This document shows, piece by piece, positions 8,660 through 17,576 of a stretch of 64,000 bases of DNA (within the stretch, counting starts at the first letter, position 1; each line of letters begins with the position of its first letter). Source of the stretch: Maribacter sp. PR1 (GTDB lineage: Bacteria > Bacteroidota > Bacteroidia > Flavobacteriales > Flavobacteriaceae). Both the position numbers and the translations under genes were made by a program. The stretch lies in NCBI RefSeq assembly GCF_028464145.1, contig NZ_JAQPCG010000001.1, positions 744,001 through 808,000 on the forward strand, written 5' to 3'. Under the pieces are notes generated by a model. It saw nothing but the letters and a program-made list of their open reading frames with translations. It was not told where the DNA came from and did not search any database.

Positions 8660-9146
8660 TTTCTATTAATTCAGTGGGCAGCGTGTTGTTCACCGTAACG
8701 TTAAATTGTTCCCGTAATGCATTATAGGCAGTAATCATTTCCTTAATGGAATTTTCCGGGTCCTGTCTATATTCCAAATCACCCTTGGTCTTAAGAATGT
8801 AGGTCTTTACCACTTTTTGTCTACCCTTTATTTGGGGAATGTCGAATTCCTCCGGATACACTGCTTTTTCTAGAAGTTTCTGCTTTTCCACCAAATCGTC
8901 GATGACCAAAACGAGGTCTTCCCTATAATCGATTGTGTATATCCGTTCAAAGCTTTTATCAAAAGAATAGAATTCCTTCCAGGTGTCTAAAATCACCCTT
9001 GCTTTCGTGTTTACGGGTACTACTTTGGGCAACTCGTTCGCCATGGCCTCAAAATTTGATACCTCGCCAGTCGCTGCCTCGGAAACTCTTTCCTTACAAG
9101 AACCCAAAATCATTAGAAGTACAAGAAAATACAGGAATTTTGGCAT
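8646..9146 (-). CDS. Hypothetical lipoprotein
   Basis: A predicted lipoprotein of 166 residues: a hydrophobic signal starting MPKFLYF with the lipobox LGSC at residues 14-17. The start is set at 9146 because residues before it would spoil the signal peptide. The mature part is largely helical and charged (DDLVEKQKLLEKAVYPEEFD), with no known domain. It precedes the decayed SnoaL gene with a 14-bp overlap, suggesting a former two-gene operon of exported proteins. Confidence 0.65.
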   Translation of the reverse strand: MPKFLYFLVLLMILGSCKERVSEAATGEVSNFEAMANELPKVVPVNTKARVILDTWKEFYSFDKSFERIYTIDYREDLVLVIDDLVEKQKLLEKAVYPEEFDIPQIKGRQKVVKTYILKTKGDLEYRQDPENSIKEMITAYNALREQFNVTVNNTLPTELIENEDT

Positions 9147-9211
9147 GGAACGAATGTACAAATTTTAAGAAAAGGTATCTTTACCGGAATCGCTATTTAA
9201 CTTCTTTTTTG

Positions 9212-10153
9212 ATGGAAAAATACATTTTGATTATTGGTGCATGCGGACAAATAGGAACGGAACTGACCCTGACCTTAAGAGAACGTTTTGGGAATGAACA
9301 TGTTGTTGCCAGTGATATCCGCGAGGGAAGTGAAAGTTTAATGAATTCCGGACCGTTTGAAATCTTGGATGCTACCAATTACGATGCCTTGGAGGAAGTC
9401 TTAGCTTATTATGAAATCAGTGAGGTTTACCTGATGGCCGCGATGCTCAGTGCAACCGCCGAAAAATTTCCCATGCGTGCCTGGAACCTCAACATGAACT
9501 CGCTCTTTAATGTTTTGAACCTTGCAAAGGAGAAAAAAATCGATACGATTTTTTGGCCATCGAGTATTGCCGTTTTTGGTCCCAACACACCCAAGGAAAA
9601 TACACCGCAAAATACCATCATGGAGCCCAGTACGGTATACGGTATCAGTAAACAATCCGGAGAACGCTGGTGTGAATACTATTATAATAAGTTTGGTGTG
9701 GATGTACGAAGCATTCGTTACCCGGGTCTCATTAGTTGGAAAACGATGCCCGGTGGCGGTACTACGGATTATGCCGTAGAGATTTACCACAAAGCTTTAA
9801 ATCAAGGTTCTTATACTTGTTTTCTAAAAGAGGACACTTCATTGCCCATGATGTTCATGGATGATGCCATTAAGGCCACCCTTCAGCTTATGGAGGCCGA
9901 ATCTGAAAGTATTAAAGTCCGTTCGGCGTATAACTTATCTTCCATGAGTTTTAATCCAAGTGAGATTGCAAAAAGCATACAAAACCATATTCCTGATTTT
10001 AAAATAGCCTATGACCCGGATTTTAGACAAGCCATTGCGGATTCCTGGCCGAGTAGTATCGATGATTCCGAAGCACAAAAAGATTGGAATTGGAAACCTG
10101 AATTTGACCTTGATCGAACCACGGAGACCATGTTGGAAAATTTAAAATCCTAG
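9212..10153 (+). CDS. tdh: L-threonine 3-dehydrogenase, SDR type
   Basis: This 313-residue enzyme oxidises L-threonine with NAD+ to 2-amino-3-ketobutyrate. It closely matches the short-chain type threonine dehydrogenase characterised from Flavobacterium frigidimaris, which is unrelated to the zinc-dependent E. coli Tdh. Visible are the Rossmann motif GACGQIGTE at residues 8-16, YLMAAMLSATAEK, the catalytic strand WPSSIAVFGP, the YGISK motif with Tyr and Lys, and IRYPGLISW and DYAVEI in the substrate-binding part. ATG 9212 gives the normal length; an upstream extension of the frame overlaps the divergent lipoprotein gene. Cytoplasmic; the partner Kbl ligase is not in the window. Confidence 0.93.
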   Translation: MEKYILIIGACGQIGTELTLTLRERFGNEHVVASDIREGSESLMNSGPFEILDATNYDALEEVLAYYEISEVYLMAAMLSATAEKFPMRAWNLNMNSLFNVLNLAKEKKIDTIFWPSSIAVFGPNTPKENTPQNTIMEPSTVYGISKQSGERWCEYYYNKFGVDVRSIRYPGLISWKTMPGGGTTDYAVEIYHKALNQGSYTCFLKEDTSLPMMFMDDAIKATLQLMEAESESIKVRSAYNLSSMSFNPSEIAKSIQNHIPDFKIAYDPDFRQAIADSWPSSIDDSEAQKDWNWKPEFDLDRTTETMLENLKS

Positions 10154-10160
10154 GAAGACC

Positions 10161-10922
10161 TTACAACATGGTACCCCCTGAGGCTTCAATACGCTGTCCA
10201 TTGATCCAGCGGGCATCATCGGTACACAAAAATGCGACCAATCCTCCAATGTCCTCGGGTTCCCCTACCCTTCCCAGAGCCGTTACGCTGGATACCATTT
10301 TTCGTTTCTGTTCATTTGTTTTGTTCTCCCCGTTACCAAAATCCGTAGCTACCGCACCAGGTGCTACCACATTGGCACGAATCTTACGATCTCCCAACTC
10401 CTTGGCCAAATAGCGGGTAAAGACCTCTACCCCACCTTTCATGGACGCATAGGCCGAGGACTTGGGAAAGGTAAATCGTGCCAAACCAGAGGAAATATTA
10501 ACAATACCCCCACCATCATTCAAGTATTTTAACGCCTTTTGGGTCAAAAAATACACCCCTTTTAAGTGTATGTTCATCATCTCGTCAAAATCCGCTTCTG
10601 TGGTATCCACAAAAGGTTTATAAATGCCTGTTCCAGCATTGTTTACCAGAAAGTCGAAGCGCTCGCTCCCCATGGTTTCTTTTAGCCCTTTTCCAAGGCT
10701 TTCATAAAAAGTATTAAAACTGGAAACTTGGCTAGTATCTAGCTGTATCGGGAAAGCGTTTACTCCAAGATTTTTAAGCTCCGAAACCACCTCCTCGGCA
10801 GCCTTTTTGTTAGAGTGATAGGTAATGACAACATCCAGACCTTTTTTTGCAATTTGTAAGGCCATATCGCGACCAAGACCCCTACTTCCTCCAGTGATTA
10901 CTACTATTTTCTTTGTGCTCAT
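10161..10922 (-). CDS. SDR family oxidoreductase
   Basis: A classical short-chain dehydrogenase of 253 residues. The cofactor motif TGGSRGLG lies at residues 10-17, NNAG in the middle, and the catalytic Ser and YxxxK are seen in NISSGLARF and YASMK. Arg and Lys around residues 14-40 suggest NADPH preference. The substrate cannot be told from sequence. It stands alone: convergent with threonine dehydrogenase, 7 bp between stops, and 105 bp from the CDF gene upstream. Confidence 0.85.
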   Translation of the reverse strand: MSTKKIVVITGGSRGLGRDMALQIAKKGLDVVITYHSNKKAAEEVVSELKNLGVNAFPIQLDTSQVSSFNTFYESLGKGLKETMGSERFDFLVNNAGTGIYKPFVDTTEADFDEMMNIHLKGVYFLTQKALKYLNDGGGIVNISSGLARFTFPKSSAYASMKGGVEVFTRYLAKELGDRKIRANVVAPGAVATDFGNGENKTNEQKRKMVSSVTALGRVGEPEDIGGLVAFLCTDDARWINGQRIEASGGTML

Positions 10923-11027
10923 AGGTTTTGTTTTATTATTTATACAAAGTTCGAAAAGATAGATTCAAAAAACGTATCCGTATTCAAGGATTATGGAGCC
11001 AAATCCAATTTTCGCTCTAAAACAGGA

Positions 11028-11918
11028 TTAAACATTATCCCCATCACCTAAATCATCCGGCTCTATATGGATCAGTACATGCTCCAAATTGGGTATCTCC
11101 GCTTTGAGGTGATCTTGTAACCGATGTGCAATGTCATGCCCGTCCCGTACAGAAATATCGGCCTTCACCATGGCATGCAAATCGATATGGTACTTCATAC
11201 CGGCCTTACGGATGTAACACTTTTCCGTTCCTTCTATGCCGGCTACCTTCATGGATTCCATCCTAATCGTATCCAAGATATCATCATAGCGATGTTCGTC
11301 CATAATTTCCCCCAAAGCCGGCCTAAATATAAGATAGCTGTTATAGAGAATAAAGCCCGATGCCAGTAAGGCCGCCCAATCATCTGCCGTTTCGTAGCCC
11401 TTGCCAAAAATTAGGGCGATGGAAATACCAATAAACGCCATGACCGAGGTAATGGCATCACTACGATGGTGCCAGGCATCTGCCCTAAGCGAGGAACTAT
11501 GGGTCTGCTTGCTTTTCTTGAGTACAATTCTATAGGAAACCTCTTTCCACAGAATAATAACCCCCAGTACGATCAGGGTCCAAGGCTTGGGCACCTTATG
11601 GGGCGTACGGATGTTCCCAATACTTTCATAAGCGATTACCGTAGCGGAGGTGACCAAAAAAGCGACGACCAAAAAGGTGACCAAAGGTTCAATTTTCCCG
11701 TGACCATAAGGGTGGTTCTCGTCCGCCGGTCTTTTGGCATAGGTAAGTCCGAACAATACCAAAAAGGAGGAAAATATGTCCGTGGTGGACTCAATGGCAT
11801 CGGCAATGAGGGCATAGGAGTTGCCAAAAAAACCTGCCAACCCTTTTACCATGGCCAAACAAGTGTTTCCTATGATACTGAAATAGGTGGTTCGTATGGC
11901 GCTTTGTTCGTTGGACAT
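11028..11918 (-). CDS. Cation diffusion facilitator (CDF) metal exporter
   Basis: A 296-residue CDF transporter with six membrane helices (about residues 12-205) and a C-terminal cytoplasmic metal-sensing domain. The transport site is readable as ADAIES near residue 40 and HHRSD near 150, the HxxxD arrangement typical of Zn/Fe/Co exporters, with the basic/His motif NHPYGHGK in the loop after helix 2. The family exchanges divalent cations for protons across the inner membrane. The preceding gene is far and divergent, so it is probably transcribed alone. Confidence 0.9.
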   Translation of the reverse strand: MSNEQSAIRTTYFSIIGNTCLAMVKGLAGFFGNSYALIADAIESTTDIFSSFLVLFGLTYAKRPADENHPYGHGKIEPLVTFLVVAFLVTSATVIAYESIGNIRTPHKVPKPWTLIVLGVIILWKEVSYRIVLKKSKQTHSSSLRADAWHHRSDAITSVMAFIGISIALIFGKGYETADDWAALLASGFILYNSYLIFRPALGEIMDEHRYDDILDTIRMESMKVAGIEGTEKCYIRKAGMKYHIDLHAMVKADISVRDGHDIAHRLQDHLKAEIPNLEHVLIHIEPDDLGDGDNV

Positions 11919-12010
11919 ATTGCTTTGGATGCATCCTTGGACTTTAGCAAAAGTACCACCTTCCCCCCTTTTATGGGCCGCTTTATCTTAATAGTTTTAT
12001 GAGTTTAGGA

Positions 12011-13063
12011 TTACTTTAGGTACTTATCTTCAAAGTCACCCACTTTACGTTCCAGGTAATCGGGTGCCTTTAATCGAATGCCCAAAAAAAGGTGGTAAAA
12101 AACGCGTGTATCGTGATTTCGAACGGTCGTGTTTTCTTGCCTGTATTGGGTACCTGAAAGCGTCGCGTACAGCCCCGAATAAAACCGATCCCCATTATAG
12201 CCAATCCCAGCCTTCCCATCCCAACGGAACAATAAATTATCCTGATTGCTGATGACATCAGCTGTGTTTAGACGTGTGGTAAGTTTGGTATGTAAATAAC
12301 CTATTTGGGCCTGTCCGCCCAATGAGACATAATACTTTTTATTTGCTACAAAAGTATAGGCATAGCCAGGACCTATACTCGTCTCCCAATTGTTAGATTT
12401 TTGGGTACCCGGCGTTTCCGAAGTATCGTCCACGATATAATAGCGCAAATTGAACACCGGAATAAAACTACCGGCACTCTTTAACTGTCGCTCTGTTTGT
12501 GAGGTAAGACTTTTAAATGAAAAACGGCTGTTATTGTAGTATCCCGAGGTCAGAGAAAAACCAGTGTAACGTAAATCCGGAAACTGAATATAGGGGTCTC
12601 CAGGCCCGCGGACCGCAAAATCATCGGTGTTATCCAGATAATACCCTTTTACCCTATTATAAGACACCTCAAAAAAACTATGTTTAAAGATAAGGGTTGT
12701 CCCCAGACCAAAACTTTTGGTCTCCCCTTTTAGGTCCTCGTCTCCATTGCCCGGTATAAAGTTAGGTGCCATGGAAAAACCCACAGAAAGAAATCTGTAA
12801 TTGAGATTATACCTCAAGTTTGTGGCCGCATTGGGGTGAATGACGGTTCTTTGGTTGGGCGTTCGCACCTCAAAAACCTCGTAGGCATTGTTTAGTGAGA
12901 GGTCCATAGCAATCTTATCACTCATTTTTTCTATCCAACCGTCCTGTATTATCGAAGTCGAATCTTGGGTTTGGGCCATGGATGTGAAGAAAAAAAATAA
13001 AAAGGACAACTGTATAAAGTTGACTTTTGTGTTATTACAAAAGCAAATAGCACCTCTTTTCAT
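12011..13063 (-). CDS. DUF4421-type outer membrane protein
   Basis: A 350-residue exported protein rich in alternating beta strands with aromatic ends, ending LKAPDYLERKVGDFEDKYLK. The layout (DLSLNNAYEVFEV, then an NLRYNLNYRFLSVGFS strand pair) matches the DUF4421 family of Bacteroidota, thought to be outer membrane barrels of unknown role. The signal peptide is around residues 12-31 (FIQLSFLFFFFTSMAQ); an in-frame start closer to it is not obvious, so the N-terminus may be shorter than given. Confidence 0.7.
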   Translation of the reverse strand: MKRGAICFCNNTKVNFIQLSFLFFFFTSMAQTQDSTSIIQDGWIEKMSDKIAMDLSLNNAYEVFEVRTPNQRTVIHPNAATNLRYNLNYRFLSVGFSMAPNFIPGNGDEDLKGETKSFGLGTTLIFKHSFFEVSYNRVKGYYLDNTDDFAVRGPGDPYIQFPDLRYTGFSLTSGYYNNSRFSFKSLTSQTERQLKSAGSFIPVFNLRYYIVDDTSETPGTQKSNNWETSIGPGYAYTFVANKKYYVSLGGQAQIGYLHTKLTTRLNTADVISNQDNLLFRWDGKAGIGYNGDRFYSGLYATLSGTQYRQENTTVRNHDTRVFYHLFLGIRLKAPDYLERKVGDFEDKYLK

Positions 13064-13162
13064 AACTTCAAGATATGCTATTCCTAAGCTATTTCAAAAC
13101 TCTTGTAACTAACCCCTAAAAATCCAATCAAAAAATAGCATGTCTAGACAATAAGAGTCATT

Positions 13163-13771
13163 TCAAAGACAATTATTATATTCCTCCACAACTTTTTTTA
13201 TATCCTCCTTATTGTAGGATTTGCTTTCCAATTTGGCAACCAGTTTGGAACAGTCTGAAAAGTAATCCATAGCTCTTTTTTTAAATGAACGGGAAAGTCT
13301 GGCCGTAATCATGGGGCTCGCCAGTTCTTCTCCTTCCCTGATTACATAAAACTCATTAAAATTATTAAAAGAATAAACTTGGAAACCTCCTGCCGGTCCC
13401 GAAGCAGAAGTTACACTAACACTTCTGGCGTATAGCGTGGCTTTACCGCTGGTAATTACTTGAAAAAGTCCTTTTTTGTTGTCTGAAATTGGAATGTATT
13501 CAAAATAAGCAATTTCCGAGTCGGACCTTCTAAAGATGACACTCTTAACCTGAGTCTCATCAAACTTGTTTATTTTAGACTTCCTTTTCTTTCGGTATTT
13601 AACTTTTTCCTTACCGTTAAATGCAATTAGATTTTTGGAAATCATCGGTAGTTTAATTTGGCCAACAAGAATTTCACCATTTTTTAGGACTAATTGCCCA
13701 TTGGTCCAGCTATACTGGCCATAGCTCAATGAAGCTGATAAAAACAAAAATAATAAGAACTTATACTTCAT
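13163..13771 (-). CDS. Exported hypothetical protein
   Basis: A 202-residue protein with a clear signal peptide (residues 1-18, ending SYGQ). The mature part starts with a beta-rich domain (WTNGQLVLKNGEILVGQIKL) of the kind seen in many flavobacterial exported proteins, and ends in a helical charged tail (SYNKEDIKKVVEEYNNC). I do not recognise a named family. Its neighbour downstream on the same strand is DUF4421 and upstream a lipoprotein; spacing of 30-100 bp allows one transcript. Confidence 0.6.
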   Translation of the reverse strand: MKYKFLLFLFLSASLSYGQYSWTNGQLVLKNGEILVGQIKLPMISKNLIAFNGKEKVKYRKKRKSKINKFDETQVKSVIFRRSDSEIAYFEYIPISDNKKGLFQVITSGKATLYARSVSVTSASGPAGGFQVYSFNNFNEFYVIREGEELASPMITARLSRSFKKRAMDYFSDCSKLVAKLESKSYNKEDIKKVVEEYNNCL

Positions 13772-13802
13772 AATTTAAGGCTCACACGAATTCAAAGGCA
13801 CT

Positions 13803-14309
13803 TTAATTGGTTAAATAATATTCAACATCCACCAGTTCCAAAACCTCAATACGCCCTAAATCAAGTGAACTTTCCAAATCCAACATGTATGTACAGCTAC
13901 CATTGGCGTCTAATTGGTCACAAGGGGCGGTTACATATTGGTCGTAGGATGTTTTTTGGGTCAGACCATCAACGTTGATTGTCAACATTGGAAAACCCTT
14001 TACAGCAACATTATTATTGTTATTTAGCACAATCTCAAACTGAAAACGGGCCGTGTTGCTTTCCTCATCTTCCGTATAGTTCCATTCCACCACATCGTAT
14101 ATAAAATTCTCCAACAACGGAGGTTCAATTTCTTGAATAGGTTGTGCATCTGGAAAATCACATGGAACCTCTATTTTCTCATCATAGGTATATGATTGAG
14201 ACCCGACGCTATACGAATAGGGGACACTTATTATTTTTGTACAATCTTCATCCTTAGAACAATTCGAAAGAAAAACGATTAAAAAAAGTAGTGGGAGAAG
14301 TCGATGCAT
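13803..14309 (-). CDS. Hypothetical lipoprotein
   Basis: A 168-residue predicted lipoprotein: hydrophobic signal and lipobox LSNC at residues 14-17, followed by SKDEDC, a typical flavobacterial surface-retention type start. The mature part is beta-rich and acidic, with Cys pairs around residues 50 and 135-145. No family recognised. Confidence 0.6.
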   Translation of the reverse strand: MHRLLPLLFLIVFLSNCSKDEDCTKIISVPYSYSVGSQSYTYDEKIEVPCDFPDAQPIQEIEPPLLENFIYDVVEWNYTEDEESNTARFQFEIVLNNNNNVAVKGFPMLTINVDGLTQKTSYDQYVTAPCDQLDANGSCTYMLDLESSLDLGRIEVLELVDVEYYLTN

Positions 14310-14348
14310 GAAGTAGGTTTATAAAAATAGAACGCCTATTACATTGGT

Positions 14349-15059
14349 TTATTTCACCGCTTTTTCATAGCTTTCCAAACAAGCATCCAAAGGATTTCCC
14401 TGGGTATGGATGCATTCACAGAACTGATATCCCGCTTCTTGGTTGGGTGCATCCGCAAATTGTTTTTTACAATCCTTAAGCGAATTCCTGGGCATGACTT
14501 CATGGCCAAACTCAGCATAGGCAACGGTAGCCACTAGGGTCAAGAGTACAAAACCGGCGAACAGGTATGGAAACTTCCAACTGTATTTTTCCGGCTTGCG
14601 AACAATCCCCAAGTCCGAAAAGTGGTTTAGAGGCAACACATAACGCACTCGATCATAGTTCCATACCAATAAAAAAAGACAGGCCAACACCATGAGTGGG
14701 GAGGTCACATACGACCCCTCAAAGCGAACGGCATAGGAGAGCAACCAAATATTCACGATAATAGGGAAGTATAATAGGGCTCCTAAGGTCACCGTTCTGG
14801 GAATAAGCAATAGAATTGCGGCAAGGATTTGGGCAACTCCAATGAATGTATAATAATAGCCTGTTAGGTGCAGGGCTTCCAAATAGGCTCCCATAGGGTG
14901 CATTACAGCTAGGCCACTGGCAAAACGTTCCCCAATGATCTTTACCCAACCCGCCACCAAAAAGGCAAAGGCCAAACTGACCCTGCAAAAAAGGGAAAAC
15001 AGCCAATACCAGCGGTTTTGTTTTATCGTGACATAAAAGGCTTCAAATTGTGCCAACAT
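14349..15059 (-). CDS. DoxX/DoxD-like membrane protein
   Basis: A 236-residue protein with four membrane helices in the first 135 residues in the DoxX arrangement: the motif RVSLAFAFLVAGWVKI on helix 1, GVAQILAAILLLIPR on helix 2 and FPIIVNIWLLSYA on helix 3. A further helix lies near residue 170, followed by a soluble tail containing four Cys (DCKKQF, FCECIH, DACLES). DoxX proteins are small inner membrane proteins linked to thiosulfate-quinone or redox functions; the role here is unknown, and the Cys-rich tail is unusual. Confidence 0.75.
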   Translation of the reverse strand: MLAQFEAFYVTIKQNRWYWLFSLFCRVSLAFAFLVAGWVKIIGERFASGLAVMHPMGAYLEALHLTGYYYTFIGVAQILAAILLLIPRTVTLGALLYFPIIVNIWLLSYAVRFEGSYVTSPLMVLACLFLLVWNYDRVRYVLPLNHFSDLGIVRKPEKYSWKFPYLFAGFVLLTLVATVAYAEFGHEVMPRNSLKDCKKQFADAPNQEAGYQFCECIHTQGNPLDACLESYEKAVK

Positions 15060-15164
15060 GGGTTACTTGGTTTTCGTCCCTAAGTTACTGAAACAAAAAA
15101 TAGTTATGTGCGTAGTAATGAATACAACATAGCTGAACCTTTTTTAAGAAAATTGTTTAACGTG

Positions 15165-15710
15165 CTATGGCCAAATGGTCTTAAAAGTCTCACAAACCAC
15201 GAGCATATCCTCAGAAAAAGTTTCTGGGCCATCCTCGAAGGTACTTTCAAAAAATACCTGATGCGCCTTTTTCCATTTTGGAAGAGGTTCCTCCTCCGTT
15301 CCCATGTCCATAGCAGCGTAAGCTTCTGAAATTTGTTTAAAGGGAACGGTGTCTACTTGCACAATCTCAATAATGGCCTGTGCCGTACCGTCAAAATTGG
15401 TGATGATGCTTTTGGTGCCTACACCAGGCAAATCCGCCCCTGCATCCTCATACCACTTGTAAAGCCCGGATGACGCCCTCTTTTTCCTGTTTATAACCAG
15501 TTGTGCCAACCGATCGGCGTCTTTTTGATTATCGTGAAAAAACCAGGATTCTGGCATCCCTTCGCTTTTTACTTCTGGATGGGCTTGGCCATAGTCCTCC
15601 CACATGGCGTATACCGTAGGGTCAATTTCGGTTTCCTTGGGGGCTTCCGCTTTGGGCTCGCTTTTGCAGCTTGCCAAAAGGAGTAGTAAGATAAAAGGGA
15701 GGTGTTTCAT
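15165..15710 (-). CDS. ASCH-domain protein with lipoprotein signal
   Basis: A 181-residue protein with a short lipoprotein signal (LLLLLASC, residues 8-15) followed by an ASCH domain from about residue 80. The ASCH signature is clear: RASSGLYKWYEDAGADLP, GTKSIITNFDGTAQAIIEI, VPFKQISEAYAAMDMG, and LPKWKKAHQVFFES. ASCH domains belong to the PUA-like superfamily and normally act on RNA in the cytoplasm; some are amidohydrolases of N4-acetylcytidine (YqfB). Export of such a domain is unexpected. The glycine-rich GTK and the WR/WK-xxH element are retained, so it is not obviously inactive. Confidence 0.8.
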   Translation of the reverse strand: MKHLPFILLLLLASCKSEPKAEAPKETEIDPTVYAMWEDYGQAHPEVKSEGMPESWFFHDNQKDADRLAQLVINRKKRASSGLYKWYEDAGADLPGVGTKSIITNFDGTAQAIIEIVQVDTVPFKQISEAYAAMDMGTEEEPLPKWKKAHQVFFESTFEDGPETFSEDMLVVCETFKTIWP

Positions 15711-15796
15711 TTTTTAATAATTGACCATTTAACCAAGTGGTGTATTGAAATAAAAAGACTTGTTTTTTAACTCAGTTCTTTGTAAGTCAACTTATT

Positions 15797-16315
15797 TTAA
15801 TTTTCGCCTTCATCACTTTCAGAATCACTTTCCTTTCTAGACAAAGAAATCATATTTTGATTTATAAAGACTTTTCGGTCTTGCGCAAGTTTATCTATAA
15901 TCGTATTTATTTCATTATGTGAAAGCTTTTTCTGTGGATAAAGATTGTCCATAAAATGACATACAGTCTCGCGTGTTAAGACTTTAGTTTTAGTTATTAA
16001 AGAGATTATGATGGTTTCTGTTTGTTCCTCTTGAGTCTGTGATGAATCACCAGAACTTAAAGATGTTTTAAAAATGCTTGACTGCATAGCCTCATAGTTG
16101 CTTTTCATCAATCCAAATGTGTCAGAATAAAATCTGTCAAATAGCCCTTCTATTTTCCTTGTGTTGTTTTCAATTCCTTTTGAGAGCTCAAAAGTTTGCT
16201 TATTAGATTTGTCTGACCACCTATAAAATAGTATTGAAAAAACTAGAGATACTATTGCTAATATTATAGATGCAATAGCCACTGTAAAAGATATTGATTC
16301 AAAATTTATTTCCAT
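15797..16315 (-). CDS. Hypothetical membrane-anchored protein
   Basis: A 172-residue protein with one N-terminal membrane helix (about 9-31) followed by a charged helical part and a C-terminal segment (TIISLITKTKVLTRETVCHF to the end) that reads like a winged-helix-type fold. It ends in an acidic tail. It follows the SinR/Cas2-like gene by 8 bp on the same strand, so the two are probably one operon. Base composition is markedly AT-rich compared with neighbouring genes, which hints at acquisition. Function unknown. Confidence 0.6.
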   Translation of the reverse strand: MEINFESISFTVAIASIILAIVSLVFSILFYRWSDKSNKQTFELSKGIENNTRKIEGLFDRFYSDTFGLMKSNYEAMQSSIFKTSLSSGDSSQTQEEQTETIIISLITKTKVLTRETVCHFMDNLYPQKKLSHNEINTIIDKLAQDRKVFINQNMISLSRKESDSESDEGEN

Positions 16316-16323
16316 AATATTTT

Positions 16324-16605
16324 TTATTCGTAAGCATTATTATGAAGCCAGTCAAATCCCCTTTTACTAAATCCCTTTCCAGCCCAAGATTCTCCAAATT
16401 TTACAATCAATAATTCATCATTTGAATCAATAAACTCTTTTAAGTGATTTCTAATTTCCTTTGCAGATTTAGGTGATTTTATAATCCAAGTAGAATCCAA
16501 ATGGTGCCACCAATAACCATAAGATTTGATTTCCTCATATAATTCAGAGTAATCTTGACCTGGAGAATTCAAATCGTAACATACTAAATATAAATTACTA
16601 GACAT
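16324..16605 (-). CDS. SinR-family (Cas2-like fold) small protein
   Basis: A 93-residue protein resembling the bacterial 'SinR family' set, small ferredoxin-like proteins related in fold to Cas2/VapD: YLVCYDLNSPGQDYSELYEE, then YGYWWHHLDSTWIIKSPKSA and LLIVKFGESWAGKGFSKRGF. The conserved YDLN start corresponds to the first beta strand bearing the Asp that binds metal in Cas2 nucleases. There are no Cas genes or CRISPR repeats around. It is the upstream partner of the membrane protein at 15797 (8 bp apart). Such pairs could be defence or toxin-antitoxin modules; that is inference. Confidence 0.7.
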   Translation of the reverse strand: MSSNLYLVCYDLNSPGQDYSELYEEIKSYGYWWHHLDSTWIIKSPKSAKEIRNHLKEFIDSNDELLIVKFGESWAGKGFSKRGFDWLHNNAYE

Positions 16606-16725
16606 ATTTTGATCTTATCTTCATTATGATTTTAAAACGTTTCATCTAATTGTGTTATGGGTTTAAATGTGGCAATCTTTTATTAAAAATTTCACTTATA
16701 AATCGTTTAAACAGCATAGTGTTTT

Positions 16726-17337
16726 TTAAACATATTCCTTTTTCTTTAAGTATTCCATCAATTTTATAAGTTCTGCAAAAGCAATTTTTGTCAAACTGTT
16801 CATTTGTTCCGTTTCCTTTTTAATTTCTTCGCGTGAATAAATGTCAGGATTGTCTTTAAGAGGAATTAGCCAATCTCCTCTCCCATAAACACGTTTTGAA
16901 CTGTAATCTGTAAATTCTTCAAGAGCCAGTATGAATTTACTAAGTAAATTATTTACTTCTTTATTTGAAGTTTTGTAACCGATTAGTTTTGCTTTTTCTT
17001 GAAATTAAAGAATTCTGTAAATATCTTCTCTTTGATAACCATTCCAAGCATCTTGTCTTACAATATCTTCATGAAATTTATCAATATTTAATGTGTTTAA
17101 AAGCTCCTTTATAATTTTTTTGTCTGATTTTTTAGGTTTTTCTTCTAGTTCTTTTACTCTCTTCGTTAAGGTTATAATTTCATAAACCAAAATCCCCAAC
17201 AAGATTACAAGAGAAGTAATTATTGAATTTTTCCAATTCTGAAAGATGATTGGAAGTTCAAAGTAATTAGTCAGATAAGTTAAGATGATTGGTATAATAA
17301 AAACACTCAAATACCATTTATCTAAAATTTTTCTCAT
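16726..17337 (-). pseudogene. Membrane protein gene broken by one in-frame stop
   Basis: The first part (17337 to 17005, 110 residues) starts MRKILDKWYLSVFI, has two membrane helices (about 8-25 and 36-57) and ends NGYQREDIYRIL then TAA. The same frame then stays open for 92 more codons to TAA at 16726, with convincing coding composition (FQEKAKLIGYKTSNKE, SSKRVYGRGDWLIPLKDN, LIKLMEYLKKKEYV). One base change (GAA to TAA would do) or a sequencing error would explain it. Restored length is about 203 residues. Function unknown. Confidence 0.8.
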
Positions 17338-17481
17338 GATTTGATCTACATAATGGATAACAAAAATATATGCGTACTAGTACACCTATTGTCTATTTTA
17401 GGGGAAGTGACTTAAAAATCCTACAAATTATTGATTGGTGGAAATAAAGTTTTGGGTATACAGAGTTTTTAGGCCTCGCCT

Positions 17482-17516
17482 GCCCTTTGACTTCGCTCAG
17501 GACAAGCTGCTCAAAG
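17482..17516. repeat. REP-like intergenic palindromic element
   Basis: Inverted arms CTTTGA and TCAAAG flank ACTTCGCTCAGGACAAGC-type sequence, the kind of short palindromic repeat dispersed between genes in flavobacterial genomes. Its GC content contrasts with the surrounding AT-rich spacer (17338-17576). Confidence 0.5.
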
Positions 17517-17576
17517 CGACAGTGAGAACACGTTGGGCATACCAAAGTGCATCAACCAAAAAACCTTCCTAAATCC

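Noticed and set aside
8933..9211. Long N-terminal extension of the threonine dehydrogenase frame
   Set aside because: It overlaps the divergent lipoprotein gene and adds 93 residues with no resemblance to the enzyme; ATG 9212 gives the normal length.
16324..16605. CRISPR-Cas locus because of the Cas2-like fold
   Set aside because: No repeat-spacer array and no other Cas gene in the window.
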